Shown here: piece by piece, positions 26,127-38,610 of the stretch
How the letters are laid out: each line of letters starts with the position of its first letter
Numbering within the stretch: the first letter of the stretch is position 1
Assembly (NCBI GenBank): GCA_934045905.1
Contig: OW203767.1
Location: 19,595,073-19,659,072 of the forward strand
DNA length: 64,000 nucleotides
Direction of reading: 5' to 3'
Origin: Leuctra nigra
Lineage: Eukaryota > Arthropoda > Insecta > Plecoptera > Leuctridae
Translations under genes and position numbers: made by a program
The notes under the pieces: model-generated
Told to the model about the DNA's origin: nothing
What the model saw: only the letters and a program-made list of their open reading frames with translations
The model's database searches: none

Positions 26127-27203
26127 ATCTATTCTTTCTCTGCCACAAGAGAAGAAACATAGAGATCCTTTATTTGTTGAGGTTCTTATAGCATCTAGAT
26201 ATGCGGTTAACGTTGACAAAAATCTACTTTAACTCCGGTAAGCCTGGAAAAGTTGAGCTCTTTTTAGTGGATTTTTTTACAACTCTAATTAGTTGTCATT
26301 GACTGGATGTCACATTCTCACAATTTATCACACATAAAGCTAGAATTTGAGCTTCACTTCATAATATTTGTTTATTTATGAATGTATTTATTAATGTAAT
26401 GCCAATCTCTACCAAATCTCTTCCTAGAGTTCCAACTATCTCTTCTGATGATTGCACTAATTGCCAAATGATTGGTCATTGACTGCTAAACAAGATCTGC
26501 TCCAGCATCCCTGGACCAGGTCTCCATCACGTGACCCACATCTCTGGCATTGTTGTCATGGGGAGCGTATTGTTGGCTCTGGACGTGTCATGTCCCACCC
26601 CCGCCTCTCACCCTGTCATGTGATCGGGTTACAGCGCATTCAGCTGTCCTGGTCCATATCTCATGTCGCAGCATCCCTGCAGAAGACCCGGCTTCGACTG
26701 ACGAGAGTGGTTAGTGGTGAAGTCATTGGGTTGTCTCATTTACTTGTACAACAGCGTTGAAAGTTATAGGGTATAGTTGCAACACACTGGTTGCTATGGT
26801 AACAGATCTTAATCGGGTTTATTTTGCAAGGGGACAAGATTTTTTTCCATTGTTTTAAATATAGTCGTGAAAGAAAGATAATAATAAAATACATGAATAG
26901 TGTCAAATAAATAAGAATATAATATAAAGAATGACAATGATTAGTTATTATTTATTTACTAAAAGCATCTGCCCCCCAGTTAGATTTTGGACTTGATTCT
27001 CAATCCTTGAATATAAGTTTAATAGTTTATGCATTATTCGAAAATAAATTGCTCGGTATACTTGAATGTAATTTGGCTTTTAAATATTTATAGAATTAAT
27101 GGTTGCCAGCATCATTACCAGTTAACATAGTAATACCTGTGGTAAATACTCATTTAAAATTAAAATAAAAATATTTTTAAAACTTGATATTATGGAAAAC
27201 TAC
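26127..27203. other. Non-coding stretch with a GC-rich patch
   Basis: The patch at about 26480-26760 is clearly more GC-rich than its surroundings and has an open frame of about 99 codons without recognisable sequence. It contains GCATCCCTGGACCAGGTCTC and, inverted at 26641-26690, similar GGTCC/GCATCCCTGCAG pieces. A conserved non-coding element is as likely as an exon. Confidence 0.4.
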
Positions 27204-27216
27204 CAGTAGAGTGATG

Positions 27217-27373
27217 ATAGTATGAAGAAATGCGACGTAAAATATCGGCCGAAGCTGGACTTGAACCCAGGACCTCTCACTTGCCTGGCGAGGGCTCTTC
27301 CAACTGAGCTATATCTACTAATTTGCACTGTTATCTGTTATTCTTGTGAATTTCGGCTCCTGCTCGATGCACT
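27217..27373 (-). mobile_element. tRNA-derived SINE, 157 bp
   Basis: On the minus strand it carries a pol III A box TAGCTCAGTTGG (27300-27311) and B box GGTTCAAGTCC (27257-27267). The segment folds partly like a tRNA: T-arm CTGGG/CCAGC, and an anticodon stem of five pairs around a 7-base loop with GGC at the anticodon position. Base 33 is not T and the acceptor stem does not pair, so it is not a functional tRNA. A 13-bp direct repeat CAGTAGAGTGATG flanks it (27204-27216 and 27374-27386), the expected target-site duplication of LINE-driven insertion. Confidence 0.85.
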
Positions 27374-27386
27374 CAGTAGAGTGATG

Positions 27387-29851
27387 CATCTGTCAAGCCG
27401 TGGTATTGTGTATTGTGTGGTATTGTAATGTCACGAGAGAGCTGTTAAATAGCCTTACATTTGTCCTACCTGTCAACAGTTCTATTATCTTACTTCCAAC
27501 TAGAATACTTACTCTCACGCATTCAGGTACACATGTGGTCATAACTATTGAAACATCATGTTAAATGCATTTATCAGAGGTAATTATGGACAAATTGTAG
27601 TGTAGTTATTGCCATGGTACGTCTTTGTAAATAGGTATTTAAAAATCTCAGAAAATTTATTGGAAAATGTCTTTATTATTTCCATAAAAAAATACATAAT
27701 AGTTAAAGTGTTACACACTGAGGATTTTTTTTTAGAGATGTATAGTGTCATAATAATCATAAATCATTAATTCCATGATGTTCATAACTAATTGCAGATC
27801 AAGCTAAATGTTATAATAGTGTTTACAGGACTACGGATATTATTTACCATTTCTTTTGGAATTGGAAATTTCATCAGCTGTTTTATTTATTTTTCTATTT
27901 ATATGCCAACAGTAAACTCCAATGCTGGAATCTTCTTCAGGACAAAATTTACAAATAGAAAAATAAATACATCACGATGACGTATTCCAAAGAAGATGTA
28001 AACAAAATTAGACAGTGTTTTTAATGGTGTAAGTCCTCTTTTACGAGCAAATTCTTTTGCATAAAGATCTCCCTAAAGTTTCACTCAATATTTGGGATTT
28101 TGATTTTATTACGCGTTTTTTTTTGATTTACTAAAATTCGCTATTATATTATTGTGGGAACAGATACGTGTTACGAAATTCACTAATTTCCATCCTAACT
28201 CAATTACATAATTAAATCACTCTCATATCAGTGATAATACATTCCTCCCATTCATAAATAAAACTTAAATCCTGAAATTGACACTTCACAACTCCTAATT
28301 CAATAATATAATAATAACCCATATTCCGAACACTAATGGCTGCTAAATCGTACATTTTCTATGAACCTCATTGTACTCCTATTCTTTTCATCCCCCCAAC
28401 TCTCCCCCTCCCCCCCGTCCCCTCGAAGATTTAATTGAAATAATTCTTTGGGGTTCGTCGGTGGCAGCATTTCTAACCTCACACAAGCTCACACAATAAT
28501 CCACACCTTGGGTTGAAAACGTCTCGACACTAAATGTGTGTGCAGCAAAACAGAGCATGGATTTCTGTTCCTCATGTTAACACACAGGGAAATCTAATAT
28601 TTATTCTTGAACCAGCAAGAACTTAGGATGAAAAAGTAAAATATTTGTTGGGAGTGGGGCTTCTCTATGCTGCATTGACTGGTTTTTAGTGTATAGATAT
28701 TTGACTTTGGGACGAAACTTTTATTGAGAAAATAGTGACTTATAGTTGATTGGCATGTAAATGAAAGATAAATTAGGCGAATCTTTTATTGTTTAAAATT
28801 ATGCATTTGTTTGTTGAAAAGTATGCAATTTCAGACTGAATATTAATGCATTTGTAGATAAAAATCAGAATTATCAAAAAGAGAATTGTAAATACCATTA
28901 ACAATAATTGTAAAAATGTATCTTATCAGTGAAACCAAAGCTGTATACTCTGTATAACCAAAATTTGGGGGGTGGGGGGGGGGGCTCACTCTGATATTGT
29001 AAATGAATTGTATACCTCTACACCCATATTACAAATCAATTGCGTAAATACAAATTATATCTGCTCCTATTCTGTGTATATAAATATGATACCTACTTCT
29101 ATTGTATTAGTATTTTAAACAAAAGTTAGATTCCTGCTCATTGTAAATGAAATATATGTATAATCATTGACTATCAAATCGAATGGGATTTTACAGTCAA
29201 TTGTATAATTTGTAAATAGATTGTAAGTTTATCTGTAAGTATTGTCAATAATAATTTGACCCCTAAAAATAAAAATAGATACCAATTCCAGTATATATAG
29301 AATTATAAATTAATAAATTATATATTATATATTAATATAGTGAATTATAAATACCTATACGTTTTCCTATGTCGTTATTCAAAATTCAAATATATTTCTT
29401 CCAAAGCTAACTAATATGACTAAGTTTGTTTAACAAACTGCACTAACAATATTGTTGTAAAATGCTGCGGGTAAATTACAAATGCAGTATCAAATAACAT
29501 ACATGAGTATGATAAGTGATCCGGGGCTAAATAGACACGCAGGATAAATAGCTGTGTATAGCTAATAGCATTATAAATTAGCAGTGAAGCGTCAGGGTAG
29601 ACCCGCATTCCATTACCAGCTCCATTACTCTGCATTACTTAGCCCGGAAATAAGCCGTGATCAATAGATCATGTACAGATCCCCTCATCATGTATCAATT
29701 ACCAAACACATCATACTTATTATTACTAAATGCAGATTTCCTAAATCCTAACCTATCAAGATGCTGTGCTTTTTGTAAACTCTCAGTAACCACGCGAGAA
29801 TGCGACTATAATCTACATAAATCGGTTCCATTTGGAGGGGGGGGGATATAT
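27387..29851. other. AT-rich non-coding stretch
   Basis: Contains a C-rich patch at about 28400-28420 and a G run at 28966-28983. No exon, RNA gene or transposon end was recognised. Confidence 0.5.
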
Positions 29852-30082
29852 CTGTAGCTAAGGGGTAGAAGGCCCGATGTCCATTTCAATGTTGCTAAAA
29901 AACCACTAAACTATGCCTTCATCCAATCATATTTGTATAATAGTGTCAGTCATTTTGTACGTCCATGTAACTGTATTTGTTGACCAGTCAACTTGCAATT
30001 GATAAAGCTTTATTACGTCATGATTCTAAAAGTGAGTAAGCAAAACCGAGAGGACATCGGGCCTTCTACTTCCGATATACAG
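29852..30082. mobile_element. MITE family M1, copy B
   Basis: Left CTGTAGCTAAGGGGTAGAAG, right (inverted) CTGTATATCGGAAGTAGAAG, both followed by GCCCGATGTCC. About 231 bp. Confidence 0.8.
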
Positions 30083-30885
30083 ATATACGTTCCAAGCTTT
30101 TAAATTGTCTAGAGTCCACTTTGAAGTCACGTATAGTCCTAAATGTTTTGAGCTTTTAAGCTTCTAGTGAACTTTTGACATTTGCAAACTAAATACCAGA
30201 AGAAAGTCTGCATTTTACGTAGATTGTTTATATTCTTTCTTCACAATGGAAACTATAACTTAATTATGTATCAATACTAGAAAAGATGACCAGCGAATAT
30301 GTTTAAAAATAATAAATATAAGAAATAAGTATCGAATTATATTCTCCTAAAAGTATAAAAAGGATATTGCAAGAGAAATCGAGTTACCAAACTGCCTGTT
30401 ATGCTTGGTAAGGGCTGTTCGCTGACTCCACTATGCAGCAATTGATTTTGTGTCGTGTGTTGGGGGGTTGTAAAATTGCGTGCAAAATACATTGGGTCCA
30501 TGGCAAGCACCCAAGCTTCAGCCTCTCTATGTGGTTTCCATGGCAACGATTCCAATGACAATAAGTCGCACACTTGAACATTATAAACAACCACCAAGCA
30601 TAGACAACATGGCCGCTCTTGGCTTTCCCCTCCTTCACCCATCCCCCCGACACCCTATCATAGCAGTTATTGCTTATAGATATGACATTGTGTATCATGA
30701 TTATGACTTATGACATGGCGATGAAGTTGGTATGACTTTGAAGTTCCATTGTAAACCTATAATCCGACGATAAAATATAAAATATGGTATTCTTTTTAGA
30801 ACGTTACACAAACATCGTTTAAGGGGGGAATCAATTATACATTAGTCAAGACAGTGCTATTAAAAATTATAAATCTGAACTTTAA

Positions 30886-31053
30886 ATGTAGAAGGCCTGA
30901 GAAGTCAATTTCAATAATTATTGAGGCGAGATTAAACCATCAATTCTTTCTTAATCCAATCATATTTGTAATGGTGACATGAGTCATTGTATGAGAGAAT
31001 ACTTCAAAATAACTGAAAATATGGACTTTAGGCCTTCTACCTCTGAGGTACAG
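30886..31053. mobile_element. MITE family M1, copy C
   Basis: The right TIR (inverted) is CTGTACCTCAGAGGTAGAAG followed by GCCTAAAGTCCAT. The left is decayed: GTAGAAGGCCTGAGAAGTCA. Shorter and more diverged than the other copies. Confidence 0.65.
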
Positions 31054-33090
31054 AAATGTAAATGTATTATAAGTAGTAAATTTGCTAAATAATAATATTT
31101 TTCATTGAACTAAAGAAGCCTTATTTTGTCCAGTAAGTCCAAAAGATTTTTTTATTAAGTAACAAATTGAACCATTAAAAATTTACCTATTTTCTACCTC
31201 TTCTGTGAGTTTCTATTTTCAAAAACGTTTTCACAAAGTCACTATTCTCGAGCATTTTGTCGGTGAATCTTTGTTGGAAAAGTTGTTTTCCCTCCCCGTC
31301 GCGTCCTTGAAGAGGTATTTTCCTCATTTCCTCTCCTCGCTTTTCTCCAGAAGCGTCTCTTTTCTTCGGCTTCTGTGTGCGTGCGTGTGACATTTTCACG
31401 CACGATTTGATGCGAGTGATTCACGGAAGATCTGAGAAGATCGGATCCAGCGAGAAAACCTGGCTCCATGCATTGAGATCGGATTGATCCTTGGTCAATG
31501 ATCATGATGATAATAGCAATAGTTGGATCTGTACCACGAGGTTCCTTTAGTATATATATTACAAAAAGGACTCTTCATTTCTTGGGGATGTTTGTACAAC
31601 TTTTATGTAGGCAAAAGTCCACATATTCAATTAAGATAAAACTAATTGTTTGAGCTTTCTTGTAGAGAAGTAGAAATTAGCAAATTAAGGTGTAAAAACT
31701 CATTAAATGTCCAAAACATTATGCCTTTATGTGTGAAATATTCCATATTTCTTGGTGCAGATGTGTTGTAGATTGCTATATTTTTTATTGTTGAATAAAT
31801 ATTTGGTGAGGACAAACATTAGAAAATTTGATTGAATGATGTTCGATATTTTATGTCCGGACTAGAGACAAGGCATGGTTCATTTTATTTTTATACATTC
31901 AGATTTAATAACCTCAGACTTTACTTTATCAAGCTGTTAGGAGTATTGTGTCCAATATGTCTTACGACACAAATTATTATAATTGTTGTCGTCAGTTATA
32001 ACAAATCAATACTACGAAGTATACTATTGTAGCGAGTTGAATGTAGTATGTTATTACCTAATTCAAATATTTTTTCTATACGGATTTTGTTCTCAAACAA
32101 ATTTTTTTTTTGAGTTATTATTGATAGTTGTCAAATCTTCGTATAGATATTGTATAGAAGGGCAACAGTCCATCATAAAACCTCCAAGGTGTTCAAAATA
32201 AGTTCTACGAGTTTGAAGTATTTTAGTACAAACATCATGTGTATTATTAATAATTTATAATATTATTTCACACGGAATGAGTCATGCACTGGAAATCAAC
32301 ACTGAATTACTAATTTTCAATTTGAGCAGCACCAATATTTTGTCTTGACTAATTCCATTTTAAATTGATACATATGCTCATAATTATTTGCCAGTTCGTA
32401 TAACATCTCAAAACTTCTATAATATAACCTAAACAATGATCAATAACAAAATGTTGGCACAATTGATATTAGTTTCGGTATTTGGTAATTGATGGGGTCA
32501 CAAGGAGAGAAAATAACATATCCCCATCTCCAGCTATGGATTGAAATGTGATCAATGATTTGAAAGTCATGGAAGAGATACAAAATAATATAGGTAAACA
32601 AAATTCCTTTCTTTGTCGTTGGGATATTTAGGTCTCTCTCATCTTAAATAAATCCAGCATAGATAATGTTTATCTTTATCCCTACAATGAGTTGTCATCT
32701 CAATCAATTGCCATAACAAAATCTTGCTCAAACTTCAATGTATTCTGTGTATATTGTTTATGACTAGACTTCCTGTTACAAAATTAAGACAAGAATGTTC
32801 ATAGTCAATGACTTAACTGAAAATATAGCCGATTTAAGTTCAATCTTGCACAAAATATGTCACCGTCATTTACAAATAAATATGACATTCCTCCCTACTA
32901 CAAATTACCTTTACACCGCTGAAATATCTCATTATAATAATATGTTGATGAAGATATAAACAATAACATCTACAAGTAGACTCTCACAGAAATGAATGCA
33001 TTTTGACATCAACTTGATTTCTAGAATTAACTTAGAAGAGTGTTGGATAATTTGTTTATTCATAAAACAAAATAACTAAATGATTATTAA
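31054..33090. other. Non-coding stretch downstream of the Vsx exon
   Basis: Because Vsx runs on the minus strand, this is expected to be its first intron. A moderately GC-rich patch at about 31240-31480 has open frames on both strands but no recognised protein. No homeodomain exon was seen. Confidence 0.45.
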
Positions 33091-33106
33091 AATCAGTGAG
33101 ACTCAC

Positions 33107-33671
33107 CGGAATTGTTGGTTCCGTCCTGCCTCATAATATGCGCCTGATTGAGCCCGAGCACCGATGAGGACGCATTGGCGGCCGTCCCGGCGCCTCCCGC
33201 CGTCATGCCCGCCGCCGCTGCCGCCGCCGCCATCGTGTTCATGTTATGCGGGAGGAACGCCGCCGCGACGGCAGCCTGGGCGTTGAAGTACGCCATGCGA
33301 CTCGCCGTCAGATTGTTCGCCGCTGCCGCCGCCATCGACATGTGATGATGATAGGGACCGGCGGAGTCCGACGGCGAGAAACAAGATCCGCCGAACCTCT
33401 GTCCGTTCTGCTGCATGTACGGCGAAGAGTTCTGGCCGTTGGGCGTGATCGCCGAGATGCCTGCCGTCGGACTGCGATGGTGATGGATCTGGTTGTGATG
33501 GTTGTTGGAGTCGCTCAGGCCGAGGAGTTCTTGGATCGCGAATGGAGAACGCTGAGGCATGGTTTGAGATGAGAATGCGTTGATCTGAGAGATGATCTGT
33601 GACTTGCGATTAGAGGAATCTAGGATGCTGGGTGCTGTGACATGGACCGTGCTGGCCATCTCGTTCATCAT
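33107..33671 (-). CDS. Vsx: Vsx-type homeobox gene, first coding exon (partial)
   Basis: Vsx proteins are paired-like homeodomain transcription factors acting in the nucleus of visual-system progenitors and interneurons. The frame carries PFAIQELLGL at about residues 43-52, the octapeptide (Engrailed-homology/Groucho-binding type) of the Vsx/Chx10 group. It is followed by histidine- and asparagine-rich stretches, two alanine runs (about residues 113-117 and 148-155) and a glycine/alanine-rich end, usual for insect homeobox proteins. I place the start at ATG 33671 (a second ATG at 33659 has a better Kozak context); the frame is open further up to about 33770 but only from a GTG, with a stop before it. 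The exon ends at a donor GTGAGT (33106-33101) in phase 1 after about 188 codons. The homeodomain and CVC exons must lie downstream at lower coordinates and were not found here. GC content is much higher than in the surroundings. Whether this is Vsx1 or Vsx2 cannot be decided. Confidence 0.8.
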
Positions 33672-34880
33672 CTGTAGGAGCTTAGTGTCGTGTTGACATC
33701 GTTGTATTAATTTCGTTGTGATGACATCGTCAAAGTTATTAAACCGAACTTGTTTGTAATTCGTTGTCACTTATCAGACCATTATTCATGTATTGTCAAA
33801 TGTCTCTCGAGAAAAATCACTCACAAAATATTAAAGGAGGATGTCCCGTCAAAATTCTTCTTTTAAAAAAAAACACCAGTCAATTCTCAAAGAATGTTCA
33901 CTTACACTGTCTTATCACCAACACACGAAAAGTGCTCAAATCTTGCAACAATGTCAATAATCGAAGTAAATCCGCGCCAAACGTGTTCGAAACATGATTC
34001 TGTTTGCACGACCGTTGGAGCACTGCCTCTCGCCTCCGCCGGCTTTGCCTGTGTACTAGCACTCTCTACCCACTGAGCCTTCAACTAAACATCCACAAAG
34101 CAACCCTCGGTACAGGGGGATGGTTACAGCGAGAGATTTAAACCCCTACTGACAATATTCTTTACAAACTGCTACCTAGATACCTCCCTCTTACCATCCC
34201 TTAAAATACATCCCCCTTCCCCCACTGGCTATTAGCTATTGTAAACACCTTAAAAAAAACTCCCAAATTACACATCTCTCAAGAAGAAAAGAAAATGTTG
34301 GTAGGGATTCTGGGTTATAAAATGGGCGTGGTTTGAATTGGCCAATAAGAATCTTTCTGTTATGCCTTGATTGGCAGCTGTAGTGCCGGATTAGCCCGCC
34401 TGTATTGGCATAGCGCTGTCAAGCCATTGTGAGCCTTATGTAGTGGGTTGTTACGTCATATTTTTGCGTCTCCTGAGGAAGCTCCATGTGGAGCCCGTTA
34501 GAGGTACGTAGCAAGGGATTTTAGTCCTTATTGAAGAGGAGTTAAGGGTGAAGTTCGTGTACCACGTGCAGCAAAGCTCAGCGGCATATTAGTTCGGAAC
34601 TAAATTTTATAAAGATCATTATCATTCGTTCATAAATTTGATATTTTAAACTTAATCAATGCCAATATTTTTATTTCGCTAAAATACGACTAATGGAATT
34701 TCTACGAATATTAAGATTTTTTTGACAATAGTGCCTTTAACTTTAAGCTCGTTTCCTAAATCCACTGAATGTTGGTTTTATGCTGAAACTATTGTGACTA
34801 TCGTGTTAGCATGAATACAAATTACTAAATAGCGTGAAACTAGCGTGGTACTGGTGCGTTCGACTCTTCTCTATCACTTT
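33672..34880. other. Vsx 5' UTR / promoter-proximal region
   Basis: Upstream of the minus-strand Vsx start. The bases just before ATG 33671 read CTCCTACAG, which could also be a splice acceptor, so an upstream non-coding exon is possible. A GC-richer patch at 33960-34090 may be part of a 5' exon. No TATA box could be assigned. Confidence 0.35.
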
Positions 34881-34883
34881 ACA

Positions 34884-34897
34884 CCATCTGGTGGCAG
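34884..34897 (+). promoter_or_regulatory. CTCF-like motif near Vsx
   Basis: CCATCTGGTGGCAG matches most positions of the animal CTCF core (CCASYAGRKGGCRS), including the GGTGGCAG part. It lies about 1.2 kb upstream of the Vsx start codon. Binding is inferred from the motif only. Confidence 0.35.
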
Positions 34898-34899
34898 AA

Positions 34900-37800
34900 A
34901 GTCGAACTCAACTTAAGGGTTGATTTAAAATTAGGGGGTGCGGTTTTATACCACGCCCTGATCCACGCTCATTGGCCTTTTCATTCGTCGATTCTTCGGA
35001 ATTGCTCGGGAAAACTGGGCATAGTATTTTCACGGTTGGAAAAATCTTTTTATAAAAAAATCTGTATTCGTTATTTTTTTTTTACTTTTTTTACGTGTTC
35101 GAGTTCTTAATTTTTCATATAGGAAAATGCATAATTATAATGAAGCGTGGCAGAAACTAGATGTGGAATTAGAAAACCAAGCTTTTTACATTTTCAAGTT
35201 GAAAGTGCCTCTCACATTTTGCCAAGAACATTATACTTGTCAATTCTTCCGAGTTTCAGTAAACTTCCCAAAATAGTATTCCAATGACAGAGTTGCTAAA
35301 TTGACATCTTTGTAAGTCAATTAAAGTGACATAATGGCATAATTCTAACTAAATTCTACAAGTGTAATTACACAAATAACTAATCCTCTAAGAAAGTTTA
35401 CTTTAGAACTCGAGTGAAGCTTATATCGTCTTTGATGACATCTTGTTCAGCAAATTTCTTTGAATAAGATTCCAATCTTAAAATATAGAGGGTAAGTTTC
35501 TATTGAACTTAGTAAGAGCTTAGAGAAGGGGTCTTATAGACCATTCAAATGATTAATAAGAGAATTATTGCCATTTGCTTGAAATGCTAACTTTGACTAT
35601 GTCATTTTAAGATCTCAATCTGAATTTATTAAAATAATTTTGAAAGATGTGCACACACAAAGGGAACAGGAAGAACTTATTTCGATTACAAATAACCGTT
35701 ATATAAACATAATAATTGTAGGATATGAAACATTGACATTAATAATGAACCAATCACAATTACGTCACTCCTAAGATGTCGACAAATTTTCAACACACAA
35801 TCGAAAGATCCCGCTCTTTTGCGTTGTAAATCGAGTCAATTGTAGTTGAATGTGTGAAGAATGATGACATCTTGTCTGCCTGCATTGTTGTTGTAAGAGG
35901 TTAACTTCCGTGACCCGTGGAAGCTGTTCCGGACCGGATTCCCGTGCCGTGTGACAGGAAAAAAACAACAGATAATAATTGCATGATATAAAAATGTTGT
36001 TTCAGTTACGTTCTGTTATGAATTAAGAATGGCTTTAATTATTTTAATTTATTTAAATACTTTGCTACCGACTTAGAATGACAAGCAAATGTTGGGTGTA
36101 GTTCACGATGATATTTATGTTTTATGAAATTGATGAGAAACTATAAGATAATTTGATACTGGGAATCAGTTCAAAAAACTAGGTACTGTACTGGAATACA
36201 AAAAGAAGGGATTTATTTCCAAAATGCATTTATTTTTGTCACACGAGAATAGGGTATAATAAAATCAAATGCTCCGTATTTAATTGGGGTATGTTGTAAC
36301 ATAATATTTTAACTTTTGAAAAGTACGAGTTAAAATAATTTTTATTTTTATTATCCTTCAACTAGTGAAAATCACATATAAACTTACCATATAAATTATC
36401 CATTTTAGTCCTATTCAAGACTGTTATCATAAATGTATAGGCAACTGTTTTCTTAAATGATAATGTTGATCATCACATTCATCATCTAGATTTTTTATGA
36501 TGATGAAATATAAACTTTTCAACCAAAATTATTTTACTAAACAATAGGCAAATTTTCCAAAATTAGTAATTATGTTTCTTTAAATTTAAAAAATAGATAT
36601 AGAGATGAGAGAAACGCTACAGTACATTCGACACGGAATTTTCAGCAACGTGAATCTAGTTTTTGTTTGGAATTCCTATTTTCAACGCTAATTTTGGCAA
36701 AATTTCTGGCACTACCTCCATTCCACCCCATATCAATAGATGAGCAAAGAAAAATCACGTTTCTGAGGGGTATACCGCATTTTATTTGCGATTTTATTTT
36801 GGCATTTGCCCTCAGGCACTGAAAGGTCCTGTCCGAATGGAGTATATGTCTTAGGAATATATTTTAATTCAGTAGATAGCCTGCGTATAGGGCACAATTG
36901 GCACAAACAAACAAATATGCAAGAGAGCCATCAAGTTTATATGATACGTTCGCTACATAATAAACACTTCATAAAAACATAAAATTGGAATGTATCTGTC
37001 TTAAACCGTCTACTGGTATTAGCTTTATACCTTAGCGTAGAGAAAAGACGAACATCAAAAAAGTTGGATAGAATCTCCGTGATTTCCGTTGTATTTTTCA
37101 AAACACATTCTAAATTCTTTCCGAATGATTCCAACGGACTCTAGTTTTGTCGATTTCTTCGTGATTGGTGACGTCAAAGAGATATTGGCACGTGTTTCCT
37201 CCCTATACAAATTCTCACTGTAAGAAAGAGATTCGATTGACTCGGGTTTTGCTAATCAAAGTTTCGCAAAAGATTGAGTTTCCTGAGACTTCCGGGGGTG
37301 AAATGCAACGAATACCTGAACTATTATCCGGGTTGTTACTCGATCTAGCTGCGTGGTAGAATAATGCCAGCCATCGGTCTGTCTCGCATTCATTTCCTAG
37401 TCCAACTAATTGCAATTGACAATCAAATAGCGTGGATCTAATTTAGTAGATATAATAGATTAGTCTCTAATCGTTTATGTCACTAAATCCCTGGGGCTGG
37501 ATCATAAAGAAAATAACTTTATGACCGAAAAAACTAATTATATCAATATTTGCTTTTACATGTTTTACCGGCATATCTTTATGGTTTTAATTGTACAAAT
37601 CACCATTTATAATGTTAAAATACCAAGTTTTTAACATGGTAACATCTTGGTAATATTGGTAGTTATACTAATGCTATTCCGGCAAGCCGGAATAAGGCTT
37701 AAACCTTTTGTGAATCCAGCCCCTATTATAGAGCAAGATGGCTCAGGTAAAACGTGTCTGAGGTCCGTGTTCGAGCTACGAGACCGTCCTTCCTGACTGA

Positions 37801-38283
37801 GTTTTTCATAGTTTTCCTCAGTCGAGAGGCAATGCTGGAAACATTCCCATATGACCGCCTCCTTCCAACTTGTCATCCTTCCCAGTTGTTCTTGATCTCT
37901 CTATCATCCTCAATCATTTCGTTAGTTTAATTGCAAAACATTACCTTCGACGTTAAAACAAAATGATTAATACTCATATTTGTTCTCTCATAGAGTACAT
38001 AATGGTGGAAGTGCCGTGTTCACTTCTGCGATTCAACGGACAACATGAAAACAAAAATAACTTACCCCTGTTTCGGTAAAAGTTAATATTTAGAGATATA
38101 GAGAATTAATTGAGGGGCCAAAGGAGCCAAATCACCATCAACTCCCTTCCAATCTCTCCACTTTCAAGAATGTTCATGTTGAACATGTGATTTTATTCAT
38201 CTTATATTAGTCTTGTAGAACTTATTAGTTATTGCACTTGCCCTCAATGAAAAAAATTACAGTTTTAAACACACAGTTTTTTC
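34900..38283. other. Non-coding stretch upstream of Vsx
   Basis: AT-rich with scattered GC patches (35880-35960, 37290-37350). No exon or transposon ends identified. Confidence 0.45.
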
Positions 38284-38350
38284 AATTCACACAGACGCAT
38301 CACAATAAAAATTAAAAACTATAGTTTTTATTGTGATGCGTCTGTGAATT
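38284..38350. repeat. Hairpin, about 26-bp arms
   Basis: Left arm AATTCACACAGACGCATCAC followed by AATAAAAA; the right arm is its reverse complement with one 2-base deletion (CACAG for CACACAG). Spacer about 13 bases. Confidence 0.85.
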
Positions 38351-38362
38351 TTCCTTACCAAC

Positions 38363-38610
38363 TACCCGGCCAAAGTATAAACGGTATTCGAATGAAACAG
38401 AAATCAAACAAAATAATGATTAAAGATTAATGTGATTCAAAAATGATGATGAAAATGATTAAAATGGATGATGAAAGATATCATCCGATTAAGACAATAT
38501 CATAACACGTCATCTAACTATATTTGGTGACATCTGATTTATTAATTGTCAAGCTGACCAGCAGCCAATCCGTTTCGTTCAAATACCGCTTTTTACTTTG
38601 GCCAGGTGTA
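38363..38610. mobile_element. MITE family M2, copy 1
   Basis: TIRs TACCCGGCCAAAGTATAAAC (left) and TACACCTGGCCAAAGTAAAA (right, inverted), then a CGGTATTYGAAYGAAAC stretch. About 248 bp with outer TA on both sides, fitting a TA-target DNA transposon. Shares GACCAGCAGCCAAT with the copy at 42611-42814. Confidence 0.8.

Noticed and set aside
27247..27320. tRNA-Ala gene on the minus strand
   Set aside because: No pairing acceptor stem, A at position 33, and flanking 13-bp duplication: a SINE head.
33672..33770. N-terminal extension of Vsx (VTTNYKQVRF...)
   Set aside because: Begins at a GTG directly after an in-frame stop and precedes a good ATG; more likely 5' UTR.
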